A stretch of 34,418 nt of DNA from Calditrichota bacterium. GTDB lineage: Bacteria > Zhuqueibacterota > Zhuqueibacteria > Thermofontimicrobiales > Thermofontimicrobiaceae. Positions 18,326 through 26,109 of the stretch are shown in pieces; the first letter of the stretch is position 1; each line of letters begins with the position of its first letter. Below the pieces are notes generated by a model. The model worked only from the letters and a program-made list of their open reading frames with translations. It was not told the DNA's origin and did no database searches. Location: contig JAADFU010000023.1 of NCBI GenBank assembly GCA_013152715.1, forward strand, positions 1 to 34,418, in the 5' to 3' direction. The position numbers and the translations under genes were made by a program.

Positions 18326-19147
18326 CTATTTGTTTTTGAAATCAGCAGCAAACTCTTTCTGCGAGCACGATCGAATCATCGGAACGTCATGCAACACGGC
18401 TAACATTTCCGCCACGATTGCTACGGCAATTTCCCCGGGAGTTTCTGTGCCGATGTTTAACCCGATCGGCGCGTGCACTTTTTCAATCAATTTTTCTGAA
18501 ATCCCCTTTTTGATTAAATTTTGCCTCATTTCCCTGATTTTTTTGGGCGATCCCATGGCACCAATGTAGCGCGCTGGCGAGGAAATGACTTTTTCCAACA
18601 CTAACTCATCTTTTGAGTGCCGGGGCGTGACAATCACGAGCCAATCATTGGCTGAAATTTCGACTTTTTCCAGATAATTTTGAAACTGGGCACAGATCAA
18701 TTCACAATTTTCCGGGAAAAAATCTTTGTCGACAATTTCTTCTCGCTCATCAACGACGCGAATTTTCCACCCAGCTTCGTTAGCCACGTTGGCAATGGCG
18801 CGTCCGACGTGGCCGCCGCCAAATATTGTCAATCGTTTTTCCGGCAGCACTGGCTCGTAAAAAATCGTCATCTTTCCGCCGCAAATCATCTTTCCAGTTT
18901 CCAGTTGGTCAAGCAGATACTCTTTCAGAACAGGTTTCCCTGACCGTAAAACTTGCACTGCTTCGCGAAACGCCTGCACTTCAATAGCGCCGCCGCCGAC
19001 GGTTCCTTCTGAAGCTCCGTCGGCAAAAACGATCGCTTTGGCGCCTGATTTTCGCGGCGTTGCCCCTTTGGAGTCAACAACAGTAACTATGCAAAAAGGA
19101 ATATTCTTCTTTTTCCAGTCTGCTATTCTCTCATGATTAATTTCCAT
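18326..19147 (-). CDS. xdhC: XdhC/CoxI-family molybdenum-enzyme maturation protein
   Basis: XdhC proteins bind the molybdenum cofactor, help sulfurate it and deliver it to xanthine-dehydrogenase-type enzymes. Here the N-terminal XdhC domain has 'VDSKGATPRKSGAK', 'GTVGGGAIE' and 'MICGGKMTIFYEP', and the C-terminal Rossmann domain has 'IFGGGHVGRAIA', 'PRHSKDELVLEK' and 'YIGAMGSPKK'. I prefer the ATG at 19147 because GGGA lies just upstream; a TTG at 19159 is in frame. It is the last gene of a minus-strand cluster with a MocA-like nucleotidyltransferase and a lipoprotein. The molybdenum dehydrogenase it should serve is not in this window. Confidence 0.9.
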   Translation of the reverse strand: MEINHERIADWKKKNIPFCIVTVVDSKGATPRKSGAKAIVFADGASEGTVGGGAIEVQAFREAVQVLRSGKPVLKEYLLDQLETGKMICGGKMTIFYEPVLPEKRLTIFGGGHVGRAIANVANEAGWKIRVVDEREEIVDKDFFPENCELICAQFQNYLEKVEISANDWLVIVTPRHSKDELVLEKVISSPARYIGAMGSPKKIREMRQNLIKKGISEKLIEKVHAPIGLNIGTETPGEIAVAIVAEMLAVLHDVPMIRSCSQKEFAADFKNK

Positions 19148-19251
19148 TTCTATTCCCAAGCTTTGACAGAAATAAACAAAAATGCACTCGCAGCAAAAAA
19201 CGAAAGCTTCACAAAGACAAGTTAATATTTTTCAGATAAAAATCAACAAAA

Positions 19252-19869
19252 TTATTGACAATATTTGCGGTAAGCAGTTTCTGTGTTGATGTTAATTAAT
19301 ATTCCCGGATCGGAAACCGCGACGTAGCGAATGAGTTGTCTGTTTTCAGCAAACACATCGCGCAAAGTGGCGGAAAGGGCTTTTTGTAAAATTTTTGAGA
19401 AAAGGATTGCGGGAATAATTACCGGATGGCCCGATTTTTTTCCCAAACTGGGGATGATGACGGAATTTTGATGACTTCGAAAGTCACTCGCGAGAACTTC
19501 GTACGTAGTCTTTTTTACCAAAGGGTAATCCACCGGAATGATTAAAATTCCCGAAGAAAACTTTGCAAGGTGCTCAACGCCAATGCGAACGGAAGAAAAC
19601 ATGCCGTTTTCAGGGGCTTCATTAATTAAAATTTTCATTGGTAGCTTTAATTTTTCAATTACAGAACGATTTGAATGATTGACGACAGAAACGACGGGCG
19701 AGAAATTGGCTTGCAGGCTATTTTCAACAATGGTTCGCAGGAAACTTTTCCCGCGACAGGACAATAATGGCTTCACACCAATATTTTTTAATCTGCTTCC
19801 AAAACCAGCAGCTAAGATCAAACATGAAAGCGAGTTGCTTTTTTCCTTTTGATGAGTGGCAAAATTCAT
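19252..19869 (-). CDS. MobA/MocA-like nucleotidyltransferase (molybdenum cofactor cytidylyltransferase family)
   Basis: The N-terminal 'CLILAAGFGSRL' followed by 'KPLL' is the nucleotide-binding signature of this family, and 'GILIIPVDYPLV' supplies the metal-binding Asp region, with 'GHPVIIP' further on. These enzymes attach CMP (MocA) or GMP (MobA) to molybdopterin. Pairing with xdhC favours the MocA type, which serves xanthine-dehydrogenase-like enzymes, but the sequence alone does not settle CTP versus GTP. At 205 residues it has a normal length. I took the ATG at 19869; a GTG at 19881 is in frame. The lipoprotein gene ends only a few nt upstream, so the two are cotranscribed. Confidence 0.82.
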   Translation of the reverse strand: MNFATHQKEKSNSLSCLILAAGFGSRLKNIGVKPLLSCRGKSFLRTIVENSLQANFSPVVSVVNHSNRSVIEKLKLPMKILINEAPENGMFSSVRIGVEHLAKFSSGILIIPVDYPLVKKTTYEVLASDFRSHQNSVIIPSLGKKSGHPVIIPAILFSKILQKALSATLRDVFAENRQLIRYVAVSDPGILININTETAYRKYCQ

Positions 19870-19885
19870 AAAACCGAGCACCGCA

Positions 19886-20389
19886 TTATTTCTGCTCGTA
19901 GCGGATTTTGAAAAACGATGGATTTTCTTCTAACCCGCCCCAGGAGTTTTTCGTCAAATCAACCGTCAAAAATGTTTTTTTGTCCGGGAAAACCATTACC
20001 TTTTCTCTTGCCTTGATGAGAAATTTCTCAATTTTCCAGCCCGTTGAAGCATAATATTTTGCTTCAATTTCATAAATGCCCGGTTGAAGCAACATGTGAT
20101 AGCTATAATTCCTGGTCATATTTGTTACTTCATGGTCCGGTTTGATCAAATAGCCATTGATGAAAAGCTCCGCATAATTTTTGTAATTTTTGCTCTCATC
20201 GGCCACATTTTCGATGGCAATGATTAAATTTTTCTCCTGACTCTTGCGAAAATATTCTGGCAAGGGCTGCGCCGGCGGGATGGCTGTGTAAACCTCATCG
20301 ACACTCAACTTTTTGGGGCCGGCACAACTCGTTAAAACTGCAGCAATGGCAAGAAGTAAAATGGCATAAATTTTGATTTTTTCTTGCAT
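19886..20389 (-). CDS. Predicted lipoprotein of unknown function
   Basis: A 167-residue protein with a lipoprotein signal ending 'LTSC' (lipid Cys at 22). The rest looks like a beta-rich periplasmic or outer-membrane domain ('AELFINGYLIK', 'LLQPGIYEIEAKYY', 'FLTVDLTKNSW') similar in style to PEGA-like or carboxypeptidase-regulatory modules, but I do not assign a family. A strong AAGGAG precedes the ATG. It is the first gene of the minus-strand cluster that includes the MocA-like and XdhC genes, although a link with molybdenum metabolism is not evident from its sequence. Confidence 0.75.
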   Translation of the reverse strand: MQEKIKIYAILLLAIAAVLTSCAGPKKLSVDEVYTAIPPAQPLPEYFRKSQEKNLIIAIENVADESKNYKNYAELFINGYLIKPDHEVTNMTRNYSYHMLLQPGIYEIEAKYYASTGWKIEKFLIKAREKVMVFPDKKTFLTVDLTKNSWGGLEENPSFFKIRYEQK

Positions 20390-20545
20390 TGATCCACTCC
20401 TTCTGACATTTTCAAAATTCCTGTCATAACTTTAGACGAAGCGGGATGCAGAAAGTTTACAGAAATTACGTCAATTTTTCCAGGCTCATGATAATTTCAA
20501 GGAGTCAGGTCTAAATAAACTGGCTTTTTTAGCGACCGTCTTTCG

Positions 20546-22552
20546 TCAGCTCGTTTCATCAGGTTTTTTTACCAATTCAAACAATTTCGCCTCGATGAAG
20601 ATCTTAAACAATTCCGCGTCGACTTTGCCATCTTTGACTTCGTAGCCAATGATGTCCAGGGCTTTTTGTTCAGGAACTGCTTTTTTGTACGGTCTGTCCC
20701 ATGCGGTAAGCGCATCGTAAATATCAGCGATAACCATCATTCTCGACTGGATGGGAATTTCCGGCGCCGACAGACGGCGCGGATACCCGCTTCCATCCAA
20801 TTTTTCATGATGCGCATAGGCAATTTCCGGGACGGATCTCAATTCGCGCGTCCAGGGAATTTTTTCCAGAAAATTATAAGTGTGCGTCACGTGGGATTCG
20901 ATTTCCAGCCGCTCTTCATTGCTCAAACTGCCTTTTGGAATGGACAGCCGGGCTATTTCTTCTTCTGTGAGAAGATGCGTGGATTTTCCGTTGGCATCGA
21001 TCTCCAGCGTCGCGATTTGCTGCAATTTTTCCAATTTGGAATCATTGAGCACGGTGGGTTCGTTGACTTCACAAACGATTTGTAAAAATTCATCCAGTTT
21101 TCTAATTTTCTCCTGGGTTTCCCAGTCCAATCTTTCAAACAGTTCCATCGCCTTTTGTTTTTCATAATCCAGCAGAAATTTTATCTTTCTGTCCGCGGAT
21201 TTCAATTTTGTCGCTTGCGTCAAAATTTTAAAACGATTTTTAACGGTATCCAATTCGTAAGGAAACAGCTTTTTTGCTTTCACCAGAATGTTTTCTCGCA
21301 CGCCAATTTTGCCGAAATCGTGCAGCAATGCGGCGTACTGAATTTGCTGAAACTCTTCTCGTGAAAAATGCACATCTTTGAATTTTCCTGTTCCGATCCG
21401 ATCCACTTGTTTTGCCAATGCGCTGGTCAACGTCGCGACGCGCTCGGAATGTCCAAAGGTTGTCGGATCTCTTTGTTCAATGGCGTGCACCGACGCTTTA
21501 ATGAAACCCTCGAACAGATTCTTGATATCTTCGTACAAACGATTGTTTTCAATGGAAACCGCCGCCTGACTCGCCAGAGAACTCGCTAAATCCACGCATT
21601 TTTCATCGAATTCAATGATTTCTTCCTCGATCACGGCCGGTGAACTGAGCAGCACGTCCCAGTGTTTTTTGCGATTGATCAGTTGCAAAACTCCGATCAT
21701 TTCATCCTTGTGGTTGAGCATGGGAATGACCAACATGGATTTCGTCCGATAGCCCACAGCTTCGTCAAAAGAGCGGTTGTGCGTAAGGCCTGATTCTTTC
21801 GAAAGTTCGTAAACGTCCGAAATATTCAAAACTTTCCCTGTCAGTGCGACGTTTCCGGCGATGCTTTTTTTCTCAATGGGCATCACCGATTCGGTGAAAT
21901 CAATGGGAATCGTGTCGCAGTGCGCCAATTTAAAGCGGAGCTGTTTGTCCGCCAGATAATTTTTCGAGTCTTCTTCCCTATCCGGTATTTTTTCCACCAG
22001 ATACAGACTGCCGGCGTCGGCGCCGGTGATCTCTCTGCTTTTGCTCAAAATGGTTTCCAAAAGCTTGTCCGGGTCCCGCTCCGCAGAAAGAGCCACGCCG
22101 ATGTCGTTCAACTCGTGCAATTCTTTCGCTTGAATATTGAGCCGATACGCTAATTCGAATAATTGCCTCTTGTGTTTGAGATAATTGCTCGCATTCATCA
22201 GAGCCAGCAAAGATTTGTGATAATCCGGCGGCAAGGTGATTGTTTGCACTGATTCGAATAAAACATCGCCGTGAGCAGACAGCAGTTCCGCTATCGCATC
22301 TTCGCCCAATCCGATCAGCGCGACGCGTTCGGCAAGCTCGGGAAATTTTTTGTGCAAACCGCGGATTTCTGCCATACCTGAGGCATCCGAGATGAAAATA
22401 AAATATTTGTGCTCGCCGATGAAATCGATGATTTCTGATTTCTCAGTGCTTTTTTTGACCAAAAAATTAAAATGTTTGTAAACGAACGCTTTTTTGAATT
22501 GGGGATCAATTTCCGGATAGAAAAACAGAATAGGTAGATAAGTGTCACTCAT
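20546..22552 (-). CDS. GAF plus HD-GYP cyclic-di-GMP phosphodiesterase-type protein
   Basis: HD-GYP domains hydrolyse cyclic di-GMP. The 668-residue protein has an N-terminal receiver-like region (about 1-120) without a clear phospho-Asp motif, a GAF domain (about 150-335) that would sense a small ligand, and an HD-GYP domain from about 350. In the latter, 'GHSERV' (367-372), 'LLHDFGKIG' (HD at 411-412), 'HHEKLDGSGYP' (581-591) and 'IADIYDALTAWDRPYK' are all present, so it should be active. About 170 residues separate the HD and HHE motifs, against roughly 60 in common members, because a Lys/Glu-rich helical insertion fills about 430-540. AGGAG lies upstream of the ATG. It is divergent from the peptide-binding lipoprotein gene. 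Confidence 0.9.
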   Translation of the reverse strand: MSDTYLPILFFYPEIDPQFKKAFVYKHFNFLVKKSTEKSEIIDFIGEHKYFIFISDASGMAEIRGLHKKFPELAERVALIGLGEDAIAELLSAHGDVLFESVQTITLPPDYHKSLLALMNASNYLKHKRQLFELAYRLNIQAKELHELNDIGVALSAERDPDKLLETILSKSREITGADAGSLYLVEKIPDREEDSKNYLADKQLRFKLAHCDTIPIDFTESVMPIEKKSIAGNVALTGKVLNISDVYELSKESGLTHNRSFDEAVGYRTKSMLVIPMLNHKDEMIGVLQLINRKKHWDVLLSSPAVIEEEIIEFDEKCVDLASSLASQAAVSIENNRLYEDIKNLFEGFIKASVHAIEQRDPTTFGHSERVATLTSALAKQVDRIGTGKFKDVHFSREEFQQIQYAALLHDFGKIGVRENILVKAKKLFPYELDTVKNRFKILTQATKLKSADRKIKFLLDYEKQKAMELFERLDWETQEKIRKLDEFLQIVCEVNEPTVLNDSKLEKLQQIATLEIDANGKSTHLLTEEEIARLSIPKGSLSNEERLEIESHVTHTYNFLEKIPWTRELRSVPEIAYAHHEKLDGSGYPRRLSAPEIPIQSRMMVIADIYDALTAWDRPYKKAVPEQKALDIIGYEVKDGKVDAELFKIFIEAKLFELVKKPDETS

Positions 22553-22601
22553 GATGCCGCTCCTGGCTGTTGTTTGAAATTAGTCACAACTTGAATAAAC
22601 A

Positions 22602-22630
22602 AATATATGAAAGAAGTCTCATTTTGGCAA
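22602..22630 (-). promoter_or_regulatory. Probable promoter for the HD-GYP gene
   Basis: On the minus strand TTGCCA (22630-22625) and TATATT (22607-22602) are separated by 17 nt, about 50 bp upstream of the HD-GYP start codon. It is arranged back to back with the promoter at 22716. Confidence 0.5.
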
Positions 22631-22715
22631 GTCATTTTTCAAATGTCACAATTTTGTAAAAGTTAGCGCCAGGAAAATTATCAGCAAAATTCAGCAAATT
22701 TTCTGCTTTTTGTGC

Positions 22716-22744
22716 TTGACAAACGTTGTGAATTTCAATATATT
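22716..22744 (+). promoter_or_regulatory. sigma-70 promoter for the peptide-binding lipoprotein
   Basis: TTGACA (22716-22721), 17-nt spacer, TATATT (22739-22744), preceded by a T-rich stretch. It overlaps the 5' end of the longest possible frame of the next gene, which shows that the true start codon is further downstream. Confidence 0.65.
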
Positions 22745-22795
22745 GCATTGGGACTTATGTCAATTATGGTAATTTCCGAAGGAGGAAATTTGCTC

Positions 22796-24460
22796 ATGCG
22801 CAGAATAGTTCAAATTACAATTTTGTTGTTGACGCTCGTTTTTTTCTTTTCTTGCGGTAAAAATGACCGAAATTCGGACCGACAAACGGCTGTGCAAAAT
22901 TTTGATCCCAATCAGCCCGAATACGGCGGTTCACTGGTTCGCGCGCTCAGCGGCGAGCCGGTTTCTTTGCAGCCGCTTTACGGCTACAGCGACGGCGCTT
23001 CATGCGAAGTGATTATTCATCTCTTTCCCCCGCTGGTGCGAAAATTGGAAGACCCGGGAAATCCTGGTCACGCCAAATTAACGCCGGTACTGGCGGAAAA
23101 ATGGCATTTTGAGCAAGACGGCAAAGTTTTGATTTTCAAATTGCGCGAAGGCGTGCACTGGCACGACGGTCCTGAAGTGACCACAGACGACGTGATTTTT
23201 ACCTACAAAAGAGCTATCGATCCGCACACGAAAACCATCGTCCACTATGCCTTCAGTCGCATCGATACTGTCCTTGCGCTGGACAAATATCGTTTTAAAG
23301 TGATTTACAAAGAACCGTTCGTTTACGCCGTGTACCGCTGGGACATCGGCGTTTTGCCTAAACATATTTTACAAGGCAAAGACATCAACACCGATCCTTT
23401 CAACCGCCATCCGATTGGCTACGGCATGTTCAAATTTGTCAGTTGGACGCCCAACGAACAAATTGTTTTAGCCGCGAACGAGAATTCCTTCTGGGGCAGA
23501 CCTCGTCTCGATCGCATGATTTTTCGCTTTATTCCCGAAGCTGCCGTGCAAATTCTCGAGCTCAAAGCCGGGAATCTGGATCTGGTAACGCGGTTGCACA
23601 CCACGCAATTTCTGCGCGATCTGTCGGGCCCCGAAGTAAAACAAAATGTGAAAAAGTTTGAATACAACGACACTTTCATGTACGGACTGGTTTTCAATTT
23701 AAAAATGCCGCTTTTTCAGGACAAACGCGTGCGTCAAGCCATTTATTATGCCATCAACAAAAAAAGCATCATCGACGGCGTTCAATTTGGCAAAGGAAGA
23801 TTCTGCTGGGGACCCATTCCGCCGGAGTCCTGGGCATACAATCCCGACATCAAAAAATATCCTTTTTCTCCGAAAAAAGCAAAACAACTCTTTGCGCAAG
23901 CGGGCTGGACTGACTCTGACAGCGACGGCATTCTTGACAAGGACGGAGAACCGTTCAAATTTACCATGCTTTCCTTTCAAAATGAGTCTGTGCAGCAAAT
24001 CTTGACAATTGTCCAGCAACAATTGAAAAAAAGCGGCGTTGCCATGAAAATTAAAGTTGTGGAATGGAGCGTCTATTTGAATACTTTTGTTGCCAAAAGA
24101 AATTTCGACATGTGCGTTACCCGCGGCGGATTGGGCGTACTTGCTCCGGATTTGTCTTTTGAATTTCATTCCAGCCAGATTCACGACACCGAATACAACT
24201 GGGCAACGTACATCAATCCCGAACTGGATGAGCTCATCGAAAATTCCCTGCGCACTTTTGACCGGGAACAGCAGAAAAAATATTTTTACCGCGCCCAGGA
24301 GATTATTTCTGAAGATGTTCCGGTGATCTATTTGTACATGCGCAACAGCATGATCGCCACCAGCAAACGCATCCAGGGAGTGAAACCCTATCCTGCGCCG
24401 TTGGGATTTGATTATAATTTGGATTATTGGTGGATACCCAAGGTTTTTCAGAGACAATAA
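22796..24460 (+). CDS. Peptide/nickel ABC transporter substrate-binding lipoprotein (SBP family 5)
   Basis: The ATG at 22796 is chosen because it follows AAGGAGG and starts a lipoprotein signal ('FFFSC', lipid Cys about 20); the longer frame from 22712 begins inside the promoter. The product (554 residues) has family-5 hallmarks: 'YGGSLVRALSGEP', 'LAEKWHFEQDGKVLIFKLREG' split over the domain I region, 'WHDGPEVTTDDVIFTYKRAID', 'NPIGYGMFK'-like 'HPIGYGMFKFVSW', 'DKRVRQAIYYAINK' and 'AGWTDSDSDGILDKDG'. It would capture peptides in the periplasm for a Dpp/Opp permease. No permease genes adjoin it; a matching ATPase lies at 9487 but in another operon. Confidence 0.92.
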   Translation: MRRIVQITILLLTLVFFFSCGKNDRNSDRQTAVQNFDPNQPEYGGSLVRALSGEPVSLQPLYGYSDGASCEVIIHLFPPLVRKLEDPGNPGHAKLTPVLAEKWHFEQDGKVLIFKLREGVHWHDGPEVTTDDVIFTYKRAIDPHTKTIVHYAFSRIDTVLALDKYRFKVIYKEPFVYAVYRWDIGVLPKHILQGKDINTDPFNRHPIGYGMFKFVSWTPNEQIVLAANENSFWGRPRLDRMIFRFIPEAAVQILELKAGNLDLVTRLHTTQFLRDLSGPEVKQNVKKFEYNDTFMYGLVFNLKMPLFQDKRVRQAIYYAINKKSIIDGVQFGKGRFCWGPIPPESWAYNPDIKKYPFSPKKAKQLFAQAGWTDSDSDGILDKDGEPFKFTMLSFQNESVQQILTIVQQQLKKSGVAMKIKVVEWSVYLNTFVAKRNFDMCVTRGGLGVLAPDLSFEFHSSQIHDTEYNWATYINPELDELIENSLRTFDREQQKKYFYRAQEIISEDVPVIYLYMRNSMIATSKRIQGVKPYPAPLGFDYNLDYWWIPKVFQRQ

Positions 24461-24476
24461 AGTACACACTATAGAA

Positions 24477-25030
24477 AATAGCCCACGGATGACACGGATT
24501 ACGCGGATAGGCACGGATAGAATTCCTTAAAATTATTGTCATAAGTATAATGTGTGTGCTTTCGAATAAAATGGGTGTTTATTTGCTTAAAAAGATAAAA
24601 GGGCAGCCAAATGTTACATTCAGATATAACAGACAAAATAATAAGAGCTTTCTATAATGTGAACAATACGTTAGGTTTTGGCTTTCTGGAAAAAGTTTAT
24701 GAAAATGCTATGATTATTGAGCTGCGCAAAATGGGTTGCAAGGTATTACAGCAACAAAACATTAAAGTATTTTACGACAACAAAATCGTTGGGGATTATT
24801 TTGCCGATTTGTTAGTTGACGACTTAGTTATTGTTGAATTAAAAGCTATGGATAGCCTTTGTGAAGAGCATGAGGCTCAATTGATTAATTATTTGAAAGC
24901 TACTGAAATAGAAGTCGGTCTTCTCTTAAATTTTGGAAAGAAGGCAGAATTCAGGAGAAAGATATTTACAAATGACCGGAAATAAAAAATCAGCGAAAAT
25001 CTGTGTAATCCGTGTCATCCGCGTGCTATT
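24477..25030. mobile_element. 554-bp element with 32-bp terminal inverted repeats carrying a GxxExxY gene
   Basis: Positions 24477-24508 and the reverse complement of 24999-25030 match at 28 of 32 bases without gaps, and the match stops abruptly at both outer ends. Each arm is built of heptads related to CACGGAT at a 9-bp pitch: 24484, 24493, 24502 (and a looser one at 24512) on the left; ATCTGTG, ATCCGTG and ATCCGCG at 24999, 25008 and 25017 on the right. The only gene inside is the GxxExxY gene at 24611. No clear target duplication is seen because the flanks are A-rich. It lies between the peptide-binding lipoprotein and an outer-membrane-like gene. Confidence 0.7.
24611..24985 (+). CDS. 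GxxExxY protein (PD-(D/E)XK nuclease-like fold)
   Basis: A 124-residue protein with the family signature 'GFLEKVY' (Gly24, Glu27, Tyr30) and the nuclease-like core 'GDYFADLLVDDLVIVELKA' in which Asp66 and the Glu76-x-Lys78 pair match a PD-(D/E)XK active site. 'EHEAQLINYLKAT' and 'VGLLLNFG' complete the fold. The biochemical role of this family is not established; the core predicts metal-dependent DNA or RNA cleavage. AAAGGG lies upstream of the ATG, and a possible TATAAT at 24546-24551 could start its transcript. It is enclosed by inverted repeats, which suggests the gene moves with, or acts on, those repeats. Confidence 0.88.
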   Translation: MLHSDITDKIIRAFYNVNNTLGFGFLEKVYENAMIIELRKMGCKVLQQQNIKVFYDNKIVGDYFADLLVDDLVIVELKAMDSLCEEHEAQLINYLKATEIEVGLLLNFGKKAEFRRKIFTNDRK

Positions 25031-25048
25031 AAAAAAAAGTGAACGACC

Positions 25049-26035
25049 ATGACATCAAAAACAATAAAATTCGCCTTGCTTTTTTCAGCAGTTTTAATTT
25101 CAGAGATATTTTGCCAGACTATCGCTTTCAACAAGTCAATTTCCGGATATTTCACCGGCGGCCAGATGACTTTTGATATTTACAAAAGTTACAGCTCTTT
25201 GTACATTGATTTTCGCCGTTACGACCGTTCTTATGCCATTCACAGCGGACAGGAAAAATTAATCTATTCTAAACTCATCAGAGAATTGACGTTGCCGAAA
25301 TTTTTGCTCCTTCAGTACACATTTTATCCCCTGACTTCTCTCAGCAGCTATCTGGAAACGGAAAAACCGGCAACTTTCAACCGCTTCAACACAATTTATG
25401 ACATCAACTTATTGCGCTCCGTCAGCGGGGGCTATGAGGAGCCTTTTGCCTGGAGTATTTTTGCCGGAAATATTCTGTTCATGCGCTACCAGTTTCTGGA
25501 TCAGCGCGACAAACAACGCCGGAAACAGGCGGGTTCCGCTTTGGCGGGTTTTGCCTACAGTTTTGGCTATCACCAGATTTTGGACAATATTTACATTCAC
25601 GATTTCTGGCAGCAACTTGAATTTGTATTGATTGGCAATATCAACGAAAAAAGTCACCGAAAATTATCCTGGAATTTTCGCGTTGGCGTGAAATTTCATC
25701 GCTCAAATTTGCTGAACAACGTGCTGACTTTGCAATTTGAGCGTAGCCAGAGTTACTATGGATCGGACAAGCTCTCTTTCCTCAAAAATTCACTCATCAA
25801 ATACAAAGCCTATTTCCCCATCACTGGCGAGAATCACCCACCCCATTCGGTGTATCAATATTTCAGCTACGGCAAAAAATTTCCCGTGAAGATTTTTGGC
25901 AGGATGGTTTTCTTAGTTGCTGCTGCCGGTGTGCGCTGGGAGTGGGTTTATCGCTATGACAGAGAAAAAAACCGATTTCCCGACAAGCCCGAAGGGTATT
26001 TGACATGGCTCTTTTCGCCGAATGTGGAATTTTGA
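25049..26035 (+). CDS. Exported, probable outer-membrane beta-barrel protein of unknown function
   Basis: A 328-residue protein with a signal peptide (about 1-22, 'SEIFCQ'). The rest alternates aromatic and polar residues with many Tyr, Phe and Arg ('SLYIDFRRYDRSYAIHSG', 'LTLQFERSQSYYG', 'GVRWEWVYRYD') and ends in Phe, as outer-membrane beta barrels commonly do. No family was recognised. The ribosome site is weak. The right arm of the GxxExxY element ends only 18 bp before the start codon, so the insertion may have replaced its original upstream region; it may once have been cotranscribed with the peptide-binding lipoprotein. Confidence 0.72.
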   Translation: MTSKTIKFALLFSAVLISEIFCQTIAFNKSISGYFTGGQMTFDIYKSYSSLYIDFRRYDRSYAIHSGQEKLIYSKLIRELTLPKFLLLQYTFYPLTSLSSYLETEKPATFNRFNTIYDINLLRSVSGGYEEPFAWSIFAGNILFMRYQFLDQRDKQRRKQAGSALAGFAYSFGYHQILDNIYIHDFWQQLEFVLIGNINEKSHRKLSWNFRVGVKFHRSNLLNNVLTLQFERSQSYYGSDKLSFLKNSLIKYKAYFPITGENHPPHSVYQYFSYGKKFPVKIFGRMVFLVAAAGVRWEWVYRYDREKNRFPDKPEGYLTWLFSPNVEF

Positions 26036-26109
26036 AAGAAATAGCTAAAAATGAGGCCGCTGAAAGGCAAACTAATTTGCAAAAGCTACAATTTCTAAAA
26101 AAATGTTGT

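Noticed and set aside
22712-22795. Longer start for the peptide-binding lipoprotein
   Set aside because: It would begin inside the -35/-10 promoter; 22796 has a strong ribosome site and a lipoprotein signal.
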